33,711 bases of DNA, from contig CAKQEI010000022.1 of the NCBI GenBank assembly GCA_934230115.1, positions 1 to 33,711 of the forward strand. The letters are read 5' to 3'. The notes under the pieces were generated by a model. The model saw only the letters and a list, made by a program, of their open reading frames with translations, had not been told where the DNA came from and ran no database searches. The stretch is from an uncultured Prevotella sp. Its GTDB lineage: Bacteria; Bacteroidota; Bacteroidia; Bacteroidales; Bacteroidaceae. The translations under genes were made by a program, and so were the position numbers. Below, piece by piece: positions 1 through 9,571 of this stretch (positions within the stretch are counted from its first letter, which is position 1; every line of letters begins with the position of its first letter).

Positions 1-66
1 ACCTGCTCCGAGACCGCAGCCCAGCTGTGCCAGACCTTCAGCAGCCAAAAGTGATGAAATAATCAT
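1..66 (-). CDS. atpE: ATP synthase Fo subunit c, N-terminal fragment
   Basis: Only the first 22 codons lie inside the window, reading MIISSLLAAEGLAQLGCGLG and continuing past the left edge. The alternating small residues and glycines after the first acidic residue are typical of the first transmembrane helix of subunit c, which forms the proton- or sodium-driven rotor ring in the inner membrane. The ion-binding glutamate of helix 2 is outside the window, so ion specificity cannot be read. The gene follows atpB by 50 bases in the same direction, the usual order in Bacteroidetes ATP synthase operons. Confidence 0.88.
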   Translation of the reverse strand, partial: MIISSLLAAEGLAQLGCGLGAG

Positions 67-116
67 AGTTGTTTAATTTTTTTTAAGTTGTTATTTTTTT
101 ATTGTTTATTCTGTTT

Positions 117-1175
117 TTAAGCCTCTGCCTCCTCTTCCTTCTGGGCAAGTCCGATGAACACGGCGCTCAGCAAGGTGAAGACATAAGCCTGGATGAATGC
201 CACGAGCACTTCGAGGCAGTTCATGAAGAGCATCATTATGGCACTTACGAGGTTCAATCCAATGCCATAGCCCACGCCCATCGACCATCCGAGGAAGATG
301 ACGCAAGTGAAGCTCAGGATGATTGCGTGACCTGCCATCATGTTGGCAAAGAGACGAACCATGAGAGCGAACGGCTTGGTGAACACACCGAAGAACTCGA
401 TGACTGGCATCAACGGCACCGGATAGGCCTTGAGGAATACCGGCACGTGGGGCCAGAAGATATCTTTCCAATACTCCTTGTTGCCGAAGAGGTTGATGGC
501 AATCATGGTGCAGACGGCGAGGAAGAACGTCACGTTGATGTTGCCCGTAACGTTGGCGCCACCTGGGAATATCGGAAGCAAACCGAGAATGTTAGTCGTG
601 AAGATGAAGAAGAACACCGTGAGCAAATAAGGAGCGAAGGGCTTGAAGTGCTTCTCGCCGATAGACGCCTTTATCACGTCGTCATAAATAGTCATGACGA
701 ACATCTCCATCAGTCCGACAAATCCGCCAGGAGCCTCACTTCTCTCGTCCTTGCCCTTATACCAGCGAGCGCAAGAGAGGAACACGGCTATCATAACGAA
801 CACCACTATCCATATCTGGGCCACGGTCTTGGTGATGCTGAGGTCGAGCGGGCGCACCTTTGAGCCATCGGGCATGTTCTCGTAGATCTTGCCGTGATGC
901 TCCTCGTCGAAGAAATAGTTCTTCGGCAAGCTGTGTTCTGTGCAGAACGACCATTCGCCGGTGTTGGAACTTCTTACGATTATCGGCAGCGGAATGCTCA
1001 GGCTCTTGCCCTCGTAGGAGGCTATGTGCCACTCGTAGGAGTCGGACAGGTGCTCAAGTACCGTTGTTGGGATGTCGAGCGACTTGCCCTCTTCCTTGTT
1101 GGCTTCTCCCGCAAAGGCGAAGGCTGGCATCAGAGCCAATACCAAGAGAAGTAATAATGACCTTAACTGTTTCAT
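117..1175 (-). CDS. atpB: ATP synthase Fo subunit a
   Basis: This 352-residue protein is the stator subunit that forms the ion half-channels against the c-ring. The conserved MVRLFANMMAGH segment places the essential arginine at residue 274. Several hydrophobic helices follow residue 115. The first 22 residues are a signal-peptide-like hydrophobic stretch ending AFAFAG, followed by about 90 polar residues before the first conserved helix. This long N-terminal extension is absent from the enterobacterial protein (about 270 residues) and, from memory, is usual in Bacteroidetes. The gene lies 6 bases after the atpI-like gene and upstream of atpE, so it belongs to the same transcript as atpD and atpC. 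Confidence 0.95.
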   Translation of the reverse strand: MKQLRSLLLLLVLALMPAFAFAGEANKEEGKSLDIPTTVLEHLSDSYEWHIASYEGKSLSIPLPIIVRSSNTGEWSFCTEHSLPKNYFFDEEHHGKIYENMPDGSKVRPLDLSITKTVAQIWIVVFVMIAVFLSCARWYKGKDERSEAPGGFVGLMEMFVMTIYDDVIKASIGEKHFKPFAPYLLTVFFFIFTTNILGLLPIFPGGANVTGNINVTFFLAVCTMIAINLFGNKEYWKDIFWPHVPVFLKAYPVPLMPVIEFFGVFTKPFALMVRLFANMMAGHAIILSFTCVIFLGWSMGVGYGIGLNLVSAIMMLFMNCLEVLVAFIQAYVFTLLSAVFIGLAQKEEEAEA

Positions 1176-1181
1176 TATCGT

Positions 1182-1610
1182 TTATTTTTTTTCATTGTCA
1201 CACTCAGTGTGCGAGTTGTTCACACGCGAGAAGAAGGCAGAATGGTGGACTATCATCCATAGGTAGAAGACCATGAACACCAGACAGTATTTCATCATCG
1301 CATCGCGACCAACAGCTATGTAGCAGCCCACGAGAGTGAAGAGAGCCAACAGCATACGGAAGCCTGACACGGCCGAGAAGAATGTGGGAAGCATCTTTTG
1401 ATTGGCTTCAGCTATTCTTTTCCATAAATATATGTCGGCAAGCTCCACCACAAGGGCAAAGACCACACTCACAACAAGAGGCGCGACAAGTCCGTCAACA
1501 TGAGCGAACATGTGCAGGGAGAGAACTGCCAACGCGAGCACCACCACTGCCACAAGGGTCTGCATGGTGTAGCGCAGGCTGTATTTTGCTATCTCTGTAT
1601 TTTTCAACAT
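1182..1610 (-). CDS. AtpI-like four-helix membrane protein of the ATP synthase operon
   Basis: The 142-residue protein has about four hydrophobic segments, near residues 15-35, 40-62, 82-102 and 106-122, and a polar C-terminus rich in Asn, Glu and Lys. I recognise no catalytic motif. Its place between atpC and atpB is where Bacteroidetes carry a small membrane protein often annotated as AtpI-like, which in other bacteria helps c-ring assembly or Mg2+ handling. Here that role is inferred from position and topology. The start codon lies 15 bases downstream of the atpC stop codon, so co-transcription and translational coupling are likely. Confidence 0.7.
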   Translation of the reverse strand: MLKNTEIAKYSLRYTMQTLVAVVVLALAVLSLHMFAHVDGLVAPLVVSVVFALVVELADIYLWKRIAEANQKMLPTFFSAVSGFRMLLALFTLVGCYIAVGRDAMMKYCLVFMVFYLWMIVHHSAFFSRVNNSHTECDNEKK

Positions 1611-1625
1611 GTCAACCGGGTTTCA

Positions 1626-1868
1626 TTAAAGTTCGACACAAACATTGACGTTGTTTTTTTGCACTTCAACGAAACCGCCCATTGTCTTAACCTCATGCTC
1701 GCCCTCTGAGTCAAAAAAAGCAATGCGCCCGCTGTCGAGGGTGGAGATGATAGGAGCGTGGCCGGTGAGTATTTCAAACTCGCCGCTTGCGCCAGGCACC
1801 ACCACACGGTCGGCCTGGCCTACGAACTCCACTTTCTCGGGAGAGACGATTCTTAGATTCAAACTCAT
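1626..1868 (-). CDS. atpC: ATP synthase F1 subunit epsilon, short form
   Basis: The 80-residue protein opens with MSLNLRIVSPEKVEFVGQAD and contains the GEFEILTGHAPIIS segment of the epsilon beta-sandwich domain, which joins the central stalk to the c-ring. Epsilon is usually 130-140 residues, with a C-terminal pair of helices that can inhibit ATP hydrolysis. That helical domain is entirely missing here. The stop codon lies in clean intergenic sequence, and I believe short epsilon subunits are normal in Bacteroidetes, so this is probably the native form and not a truncation. It lies 30 bases downstream of atpD. Confidence 0.92.
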   Translation of the reverse strand: MSLNLRIVSPEKVEFVGQADRVVVPGASGEFEILTGHAPIISTLDSGRIAFFDSEGEHEVKTMGGFVEVQKNNVNVCVEL

Positions 1869-1898
1869 AGTCTTACAAGTATTAAATGTGTAAGCGGA

Positions 1899-3437
<1,539 letters not shown>

Positions 3438-3456
3438 TTAATTTTGAAATCTGATG

Positions 3457-3487
3457 CAAATATAATAACAATAATCCAAATAAGAAA
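3457..3487 (-). promoter_or_regulatory. Putative Bacteroidetes-type promoter for the atp operon
   Basis: On the minus strand TATATTTG (3464-3457) fits the -7 consensus TAnnTTTG. A TTTC at 3487-3484 sits 19 bases upstream, one mismatch from the -33 TTTG. Transcription would start about 25 bases before the atpD start codon. The remaining AT-rich gap to pfkA shows no clear terminator hairpin, so read-through from pfkA is possible. Confidence 0.5.
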
Positions 3488-3587
3488 ATATTTAATATTT
3501 ATTGTATTATAAAAGCTCCAAATATACAAAAATCGTAGTTAATTTTGGAAAATTACACTATATTTTGCTACTCTTTATGTCTTATAA

Positions 3588-4565
3588 TTAGATGCTCAGC
3601 TCGTCGAGCACCTTGATGAGCTTACGGTCGAACGGCTTGTCGCTGCGTATTGCCTCGCTCAGCGGAACGTAGACAATCTCGTTGTTGCGAACGCCAATCA
3701 TCACGTTGCGCTGGCCCTGAAGGATGGCCTCGATGGCTCCTACACCTGTGCGCGAAGCAAGAATGCGGTCGTGTGCGCTCGGACGGCCTCCACGCTGCAA
3801 GTGGCCAAGGATTGACACACGCACGTCGTACTGCGGGAACTCGTTCTTCACACGCTCGGCATAATACATAGCTCCACACTTGGGGCTTTCGGATACGATT
3901 ACGATGCAGCTCTTCTTCGACTTGCGGATGCCGCGCTCCATGAATCGTGCCAACTGGTCGACGTCGGTAGAGTCCTCTGGAATGATGGCTGCCTCAGCTC
4001 CACTGGCAATTGCAGAGTTCTGGGCAAGGAATCCTGCGTCGCGGCCCATCACTTCGATGAAGAAGATGCGCTCGTGGCTCTGGGCTGTGTCGCGTATGCG
4101 GTCGACACACTCTACAATTGTATTCATGGTGGTGTCGTAGCCGATTGTAGAGTCGGTGCCATAGAGGTCGTTGTCGATTGTTCCTGGCAGGCCGATGCAG
4201 CAAATGTCGTATTTCTTGGCAAACTCCATGGCTCCTGTCAACGAGCCGTTGCCGCCGATAATTACAAGAGCGTCGATGCCGTGGTCCTGAATCTGCTGAT
4301 AAGCTTTCTCCTTGCCTTCGTCGGTCATGAACTCCTTGGAGCGCGCTGTCTTGAGGATTGTGCCGCCCGACATGATGATGCCGCTGACATTCTCGGTTGT
4401 GAAGTCCTCAATCTCGCCATTTATCAAGCCATCGTAGCCACGGTAGATGCCTTTGATGTTAAAGCCGTTGCAGATGCCGGCGCGTGTCACGGCACGGATT
4501 GCTGCGTTCATTCCAGGCGCGTCACCACCTGATGTAAGAATTCCAATGGTCTGAATTTTAGCCAT
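3588..4565 (-). CDS. pfkA: 6-phosphofructokinase
   Basis: The 325-residue protein matches group A phosphofructokinases in length and motifs: [10 protein letters not shown] at 11-20 (nucleotide loop), LPGTIDND at 126-133 (catalytic aspartates), EVMGRDAG at 171-178 and a late [13 protein letters not shown] segment. It would phosphorylate fructose 6-phosphate in glycolysis. The glycines in GGNGS and PGTIDND point to ATP rather than pyrophosphate as donor, since PPi enzymes have GGDDS and PKTIDND. One oddity is Asn106 in GGNGS, where the E. coli enzyme has an aspartate that coordinates Mg-ATP. The gene follows nhaD by 56 bases in the same orientation. Confidence 0.94.
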   Translation of the reverse strand: MAKIQTIGILTSGGDAPGMNAAIRAVTRAGICNGFNIKGIYRGYDGLINGEIEDFTTENVSGIIMSGGTILKTARSKEFMTDEGKEKAYQQIQDHGIDALVIIGGNGSLTGAMEFAKKYDICCIGLPGTIDNDLYGTDSTIGYDTTMNTIVECVDRIRDTAQSHERIFFIEVMGRDAGFLAQNSAIASGAEAAIIPEDSTDVDQLARFMERGIRKSKKSCIVIVSESPKCGAMYYAERVKNEFPQYDVRVSILGHLQRGGRPSAHDRILASRTGVGAIEAILQGQRNVMIGVRNNEIVYVPLSEAIRSDKPFDRKLIKVLDELSI

Positions 4566-4621
4566 AGTGAAATAATTTATGTTTTTTTAGTTTATTGATT
4601 AATTTTTCTCCTTATATATAA

Positions 4622-6007
4622 TTATAGCATGGCGTAGAGCACAATGAGTCCGATGGTTGAGCCTACGAGGGCCTTCCATCCTACATTGCGGAAATACCAA
4701 GCCAGGCGTATGCGCTCCATCTTCATCAGGGCGAGTCCGCTGAGCGAGCCTATGCAGAGTGCGTTGCCTCCCACTCCGGCTGCAAAGGCTATCATCTTCC
4801 AATAGCTGCCATTCTGCATGAATTGAATGTCGTCGCCCAAGGTCTGCACGGTGCCAACGACTGTGTCGTGGAGCGAAACCATCGACATTGCCGTGGTGAA
4901 GTTGTCGAGCACCATACTTAATGTCTGGGTTATGAGGCCCACGGCGAGCAGGTTGCCCACATTGTCGTCCATCCAGTGGCCAAGAGTTGCCAGCACGCCT
5001 GTCTCCTTCACCACTCCCACGGCAAGCATTATGCCAAGCACGAGCAGAATCATCTGTATCACTCCATACTGAACCACTCGCGGGATGCGGCGCAATATCA
5101 TCTCGTCGGAGTTCATCAGCTTGCGGTTGACCACCTCGTTGACAATCCACAATACAGCCAACACGCACAGTGCTCCAAGGAAGGGGCTGAGCTTGGTTAT
5201 GTTGTGGAATGTGGGGATAAACCACAATCCGCCTATGCCTACGAAGAGCATGAGCACGCGCTGCCATACGGTGAGACGGGTATCGTCGCCACGATAGGGC
5301 ATCGTTATCCATTCGGTCTCTATGCGTGTGGGCAGGCTCCTGCCCATCCACCACACGGGCACTACCCATGCTATGAGACAAGGAATGACGAGCGACATGG
5401 AGAAATTGGTGGCGGTGACAGCTCCCATATTCCAAAGCAGAAGCCCGGTGGTCGCGCCTATTACCGTCAGTGCTCCGCCACAATTGGCCGAAAGCACTAT
5501 GGCACAGCCCAATATCATGCGCTCACGCTGACGGCTTACTATGCCGTGCATGATGGTGAGCATCATTACTGTGGTGGTGAGGTTGTCGAGATTGGCTGAT
5601 ATAATGAAGGTGACAACCGACAGCATCCACAACATCTTCTTGCTGCTGCGAGTGCGCAGCAGTTGCGAGATGAAGTCGAAACATCCGTTGTTCTGCAATA
5701 TCTCGACGATGGTCATCGTGGCAAGCAGAAAAAGCACTATCTCGGAGGCTTTTCCCACATATTTCAAGAATATATTCTGAGCTATAAACTGCTTTACCAA
5801 CGCCGAAGAGGGTTGCGCTCCGTCAAGAAACAGCATGTAGTCGCGTGCGTGCTGGCTCATGACGAAGTCAGTGCCGTAGCAGATATAGAGTATCCAGCCA
5901 AATGTGCCTACAAAGATGGCCACGGCAGCTTTGTTAACATTGGTATATTTCTCTGTTGCTATCAGGAAATAACCAATTATCAATATGGTTACAATTACTA
6001 TAGTCAT
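4622..6007 (-). CDS. nhaD: NhaD-family Na+/H+ antiporter
   Basis: The 461-residue protein is almost entirely hydrophobic helices, beginning MTIVIVTILIIGYFLIATEK. It contains the SANLDNLTTTVMMLTI segment near residue 160 and the later VLDNFTTAMSMVSLHD segment near residue 365. These paired NLDN/LDNF-T motifs are characteristic of NhaD antiporters in the ion transporter superfamily, where the acidic residues in broken helices bind the cation. The predicted role is sodium export coupled to proton entry at the inner membrane. It has its own promoter and is probably co-transcribed with pfkA. The only doubt is the exact cation specificity. Confidence 0.85.
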   Translation of the reverse strand: MTIVIVTILIIGYFLIATEKYTNVNKAAVAIFVGTFGWILYICYGTDFVMSQHARDYMLFLDGAQPSSALVKQFIAQNIFLKYVGKASEIVLFLLATMTIVEILQNNGCFDFISQLLRTRSSKKMLWMLSVVTFIISANLDNLTTTVMMLTIMHGIVSRQRERMILGCAIVLSANCGGALTVIGATTGLLLWNMGAVTATNFSMSLVIPCLIAWVVPVWWMGRSLPTRIETEWITMPYRGDDTRLTVWQRVLMLFVGIGGLWFIPTFHNITKLSPFLGALCVLAVLWIVNEVVNRKLMNSDEMILRRIPRVVQYGVIQMILLVLGIMLAVGVVKETGVLATLGHWMDDNVGNLLAVGLITQTLSMVLDNFTTAMSMVSLHDTVVGTVQTLGDDIQFMQNGSYWKMIAFAAGVGGNALCIGSLSGLALMKMERIRLAWYFRNVGWKALVGSTIGLIVLYAML

Positions 6008-6033
6008 ACGTCCAAAAATGGATTTAACAATTG

Positions 6034-6064
6034 CAAAGGTACTAAAATATTTGAACTAAGCAAG
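6034..6064 (-). promoter_or_regulatory. Putative promoter for nhaD
   Basis: The minus strand carries TACCTTTG (6041-6034), an exact TAnnTTTG -7 element, with CTTG (6064-6061) 19 bases upstream in place of TTTG. The predicted start site is just upstream of the nhaD start codon, leaving a very short leader. The rest of the 276-base divergent gap up to nudC holds the nudC promoter and otherwise AT-rich sequence. Confidence 0.55.
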
Positions 6065-6185
6065 GAAACGCTCTGTTTTTTTATTTCCGATTTACAGAGA
6101 TTTAATGCAATCGTTACCACACAGGAAACTTATTTGGCAGAATAGAAAAGTGCAAGAATAAAATAGCATTGATTTTATGCCGTTT

Positions 6186-6219
6186 TTTGGCTTGAATGAC
6201 AGTTTTTTTTGTAACTTTG
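6186..6219 (+). promoter_or_regulatory. Putative promoter for nudC
   Basis: TTTG at 6186-6189 and TAACTTTG at 6212-6219 match the -33 and -7 elements of Bacteroidetes primary-sigma promoters with a 22-base spacer. Transcription would begin near 6226, leaving a leader of about 58 bases before the nudC ATG. Confidence 0.6.
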
Positions 6220-6283
6220 TGCAACATTAGGCAATGTATTTTGCCTTACAACCAAACAACATAACCACATTATTATATATTAT

Positions 6284-7054
6284 ATGGCATATTGGTTCAT
6301 ATTCAACAAGGGAGACGTGATGCTTGAAAAATGCGACGACGGCTCATTCACTATTCCATGCTCCGACTGCGCACCCGTAGCCACCGACGAGAACTCTCAC
6401 GTAATGAACATTTCGCCCATGGACGATGGCACTGAGGTTAAGGCGTGCAGCATCGACTATGTGCCCGAGGACGCACGCTTCGAGATGTGCGGACTAAGAC
6501 AGTCGTTCTACAAACTGCCGCAACCCTTGTATCTTAAGGCCGGCAAGGCTGGCGAACTGCTCTATTGGGACCGGAACACTCGATTCTGCGGTGTGTGCGG
6601 CTCGCCTATGGAGATGGACACCGACATATCGAAACGCTGCCCCAACTGCGGCAAGACGGTTTGGCCACAACTCGCAACGGCTATCATTGTGCTTATCAAC
6701 CGCGGCGACGACCTTCTGCTTGTTCATGCCAAGAACTTCAAGACCGACTTCTATGGGTGCATTGCCGGATTTGTGGAGACGGGAGAATCGCTTGAAGAGG
6801 CTGTGAGACGTGAGGTGATGGAGGAGACTGCTCTAACCATCAAGAACCTGCGCTACTTTAAGTCGCAACCCTGGCCTTATCCTTGCGGACTGATGGTGGG
6901 ATTCTTTGCCGAATACGAAAGCGGAGAACTGAAGCTGCAGGAGTCGGAACTGTCAAGAGGCAACTGGTTCAACAAAAACTCTCTGCCTACAATTCCTGAG
7001 AAACTGAGTCTGGCGAGAATGCTGATAGACAAGTGGCTGGAGGAACATTCTTGA
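6284..7054 (+). CDS. nudC: NADH pyrophosphatase NudC (Nudix hydrolase)
   Basis: This 256-residue protein has the full NudC architecture: a variable N-terminal domain, a zinc ribbon with Cys102, Cys105, Cys119 and Cys122, and a Nudix box beginning at Gly162 with the REVMEE core at 176-181. It is followed by SQPWPYP at 194-200, the NudC-specific SQPWPFP signature. Members hydrolyse NADH to NMNH and AMP, and many remove NAD caps from RNA 5' ends. The last glycine of the Nudix consensus is alanine here (EETAL), a tolerated variation. Start at ATG 6284, downstream of a clear promoter. No partner gene is evident. Confidence 0.93.
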   Translation: MAYWFIFNKGDVMLEKCDDGSFTIPCSDCAPVATDENSHVMNISPMDDGTEVKACSIDYVPEDARFEMCGLRQSFYKLPQPLYLKAGKAGELLYWDRNTRFCGVCGSPMEMDTDISKRCPNCGKTVWPQLATAIIVLINRGDDLLLVHAKNFKTDFYGCIAGFVETGESLEEAVRREVMEETALTIKNLRYFKSQPWPYPCGLMVGFFAEYESGELKLQESELSRGNWFNKNSLPTIPEKLSLARMLIDKWLEEHS

Positions 7055-7203
7055 ATTTTGAGTTTTGAATTTTGAATTATTGCGAGATGCGCAATTTTGA
7101 GTTATTCAATTTTGAGTTTTGAATTGTTCAATGTTGAATTCTGAGTTATTCAATGTAGAATTAGGATTTTTAGTTCTCGGATTTTTGATTAAATGATAAA
7201 GAT
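7055..7203. repeat. Degenerate heptamer repeat (TTGAATT/TTGAGTT)
   Basis: Most of the gap between nudC and the oxidoreductase gene is made of 7-base units of the form TTGAATT or TTGAGTT, from 7055 to about 7165, with occasional inverted units such as TTCAATT and one interruption near 7081-7095. No gene or clear promoter is visible. The low-complexity array can fold on itself because both orientations are present, so it could weaken read-through from nudC. Confidence 0.7.
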
Positions 7204-8187
7204 ATGAAACAAATAGGATGGGGATTTATAGGATGCGGCGAAGTGACCGAGAAGAAGTCGGGACCCGCATTCAACGAGGTGGAAGGCTCACACATCGTTG
7301 CCGTGATGAGCCGCAAGGAGGCTAAGGCTAAGTCCTACGCCAAACGACATGGCATAAAACGATGGTACACCGACCCGCAGGAACTTATCGACGACCCTGA
7401 TGTGACGGCCGTATACATTGCCACTCCACCGTCAAGCCACGCCACTTTCGCCATAATGGCTATGAAGGCTGGCAAACCCGTGTACATTGAGAAACCTTTG
7501 GCGGCAAGCTACGAGGACTGCGCACGCATCAACCGCATAAGCGAGATTACGGGCGTGCCGTGTTTCGTGGCTTACTATCGCCGCTATCTGCCTTATTTCC
7601 AAAAGGTGAAGGACATCATTCTTTCGGGAAAGCTTGGCACTATTACCAATGTGCAGATACGCTTCTCTGTGCCTCCACGCGACCTTGACTATGAGGATAC
7701 TGCCAATCTGCCCTGGCGTCTGCAACCAGACATTGCGGGGGGCGGCTATTTCTACGACCTTGCTCCACATCAGCTCGACCTGCTGCAAGAGATCTTCGGA
7801 GTCATCACACGCGCTCATGGCTATTGCTCCAACCGTGCCCACCTATATAAGGCTGAGGACACTATCAGCGCGTGCTTCTTCTTCGAGAACGGACTGCCGG
7901 GCAGTGGCTCGTGGTGCTTCGTAGGCCACAAGAGTGCTAAGGAAGACTGCATCGAGGTGATCGGCGAGAAGGGTATGCTCTCTTTCTCGGTCTACAACTA
8001 CACTCCTATTCTGCTTATCACAAGCGAGGGACGAACAAGCATACGTGTGCCTAACCCTCCCTATGTGCAGCTGCCTATCATCAAGAGCGTGATAGAACAT
8101 CTGCAGGGCATCGGCACATGCACTTGCACAAGTGTTAGCGCAACTCCAGTGAACTGGGTGCTCGACAGAATTCTCGGCAAGCTGTAG
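7204..8187 (+). CDS. Gfo/Idh/MocA family NAD(P)-dependent oxidoreductase
   Basis: The 327-residue protein begins with a Rossmann strand-loop, WGFIGCGEVTEKKSGPAF, at residues 6-23, and has the family signature YIEKPLA at 94-100, in which the lysine is the usual catalytic residue. The C-terminal part is the expected alpha/beta substrate domain. Such enzymes oxidise or reduce sugars and cyclitols using NAD(P). The substrate cannot be deduced because no sugar catabolic genes are adjacent. The TAG stop codon lies inside the GTAG head of the palindromic element that follows, so the extreme C-terminus may have been set by that insertion. Confidence 0.88.
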   Translation: MKQIGWGFIGCGEVTEKKSGPAFNEVEGSHIVAVMSRKEAKAKSYAKRHGIKRWYTDPQELIDDPDVTAVYIATPPSSHATFAIMAMKAGKPVYIEKPLAASYEDCARINRISEITGVPCFVAYYRRYLPYFQKVKDIILSGKLGTITNVQIRFSVPPRDLDYEDTANLPWRLQPDIAGGGYFYDLAPHQLDLLQEIFGVITRAHGYCSNRAHLYKAEDTISACFFFENGLPGSGSWCFVGHKSAKEDCIEVIGEKGMLSFSVYNYTPILLITSEGRTSIRVPNPPYVQLPIIKSVIEHLQGIGTCTCTSVSATPVNWVLDRILGKL

Positions 8188-8273
8188 GAGGGTATGGCAT
8201 CCCTGCCATAGCCACTCTGACATGATAGTACTGCCGATTTAGTGGGTACGGCAAGGATGCCATACCCTCCTAC
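8184..8273. repeat. REPIN-like inverted doublet of palindromic repeats
   Basis: Two 30-base units lie in opposite orientation, at 8184-8213 and 8273-8244, with a 30-base spacer. Their outer 19 bases, GTAGGAGGGTATGGCATCC, are perfectly inverted copies. Each unit also folds internally: GGGTATGGCA pairs 9 of 10 with TGCCATAGCC in the first unit, and the second unit is equivalent. Each begins with GTAG, the head tetranucleotide of REP sequences mobilised by RAYT (Y1 tyrosine) transposases. Position at a gene 3' end is also typical. It may serve as a terminator. No RAYT gene is in the window. Confidence 0.7.
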
Positions 8274-8329
8274 TAAATGTAAAGATAATTTTGAACTGTT
8301 ACTTAATACCCTTAACCAATCGTAACGAA

Positions 8330-9547
8330 ATGAACCTACGTCCTTACATTATATATATAATGTCTATGATGGCATCGGCGACAGCTACCGCTCAAGTGGC
8401 TGCCGACACCATCACATGCAAGGACGTGGCGACTTTTGCCACGACTGATAAACTTGCCGCGACTGACAGTACATTTGCCGCGACCGACAGTGCTTTCAAC
8501 TCTGTTACTAAATGCGCTGAAGCTCCTGCAAAGAAGAAAAAATCCTTCTTCAAGCGTCTTGTCGCAGGCATGTATGAGTTTGTGAAGGACTTCAGCCGCG
8601 TTGACAAGGACTATATCGAGCCGCAAGCATTCAACTATACTGTTATGCTGCAAAACACTTACACCTACGAGCTTTACCGCATAACATCGTCGAAGGGCAA
8701 CGACTTCACATTTGCGCCTCTGCCTTCGATAAAGCTCGGCCCTTACGTAGGTTGGCGATGGGTGTTCTTCGGCTACACGTTCGACCTCAAGCACATCAGC
8801 AATGGCGACAAGAAGAAGGAGTTCGACCTCTCGCTCTACAGTTCGCAGATAGGTGTCGACCTCTTCTACCGCAAGACTGGCACCGACTATAAAATCTCAC
8901 GTATGCGCCTCGACCCAGACGCCAATGTAGACACTCGCCCCATGCGAGGCGTGAGCTACGACGGCATTGACGTGAGCATCAAGGGCTTCAATCTCTACTA
9001 TATCTTCAACCATAAACGGTTTTCCTATCCTGCTGCCTTCAGCCAGTCTACCATTCAGCGACGCTCATGCGGCTCGGCTCTATGCGGCATTGGCTACACA
9101 CAACACTCGCTCAGCATCGACTGGGAGAAGCTTAACTCGCTCGTAAGCAACCGCTTAGGCAAGGATGTGGCCGACAAATACATGGACACCAACTTAAGGA
9201 TGAAGAAGGTGAAATACACCGACATAGCTGTCTCTGGTGGTTATGCCTACAACTGGGTGTTCTCGCACAACTGGCTTGCTGCCGCTTCCTTGTCACTTGC
9301 CTTGGGCTACAAGCGGGCGTGGGACGACTCCGAGCATGAGAGATTCACTCTTAAGGACTTTTCTTTCCACAACTTCAACATCGATGGTGTGGGACGATTT
9401 GGAGTGGTGTGGAACAACATGAGGTGGTATTATGGCGCCAACTGCATTGTGCACACCTACAACTACCGCAAGTCGAAATTCTCTACCAACAACATATTTG
9501 GAAGCCTTAATATATATATAGGTGTAAACTTCGGACGACAGAAATAA
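8330..9547 (+). CDS. DUF4421 family exported protein
   Basis: The 405-residue protein starts with a signal peptide, MNLRPYIIYIMSMMASATAT followed by AQ, so it is exported to the periplasm or outer membrane. The conserved core around residues 95-150 contains YTVMLQNTYTYELYRI and KLGPYVGWRWVFFGYTFDL, which I recognise as the DUF4421 family of Bacteroidetes. Alternating hydrophobic segments and aromatic-rich strands up to the C-terminus suggest a beta-barrel, but the function is unknown. An upstream TTG at 8291 in the same frame would precede the signal peptide without benefit, so ATG 8330 was chosen. A TAATTTTG element at 8286-8293 could be its -7 box. The DUF1460 gene follows 24 bases later. 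Confidence 0.75.
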   Translation: MNLRPYIIYIMSMMASATATAQVAADTITCKDVATFATTDKLAATDSTFAATDSAFNSVTKCAEAPAKKKKSFFKRLVAGMYEFVKDFSRVDKDYIEPQAFNYTVMLQNTYTYELYRITSSKGNDFTFAPLPSIKLGPYVGWRWVFFGYTFDLKHISNGDKKKEFDLSLYSSQIGVDLFYRKTGTDYKISRMRLDPDANVDTRPMRGVSYDGIDVSIKGFNLYYIFNHKRFSYPAAFSQSTIQRRSCGSALCGIGYTQHSLSIDWEKLNSLVSNRLGKDVADKYMDTNLRMKKVKYTDIAVSGGYAYNWVFSHNWLAAASLSLALGYKRAWDDSEHERFTLKDFSFHNFNIDGVGRFGVVWNNMRWYYGANCIVHTYNYRKSKFSTNNIFGSLNIYIGVNFGRQK

Positions 9548-9571
9548 TAACTCTTAAGATAATTCTTGGAT

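Noticed and set aside
102..863. Plus-strand frame of 253 codons opposite atpB
   Set aside because: It is a shadow of atpB; the charged, His/Glu-rich product reflects the antisense of a membrane protein.
7055..7165. Transposon end or attachment site
   Set aside because: The sequence is a degenerate low-complexity array with no target duplication or integrase nearby.
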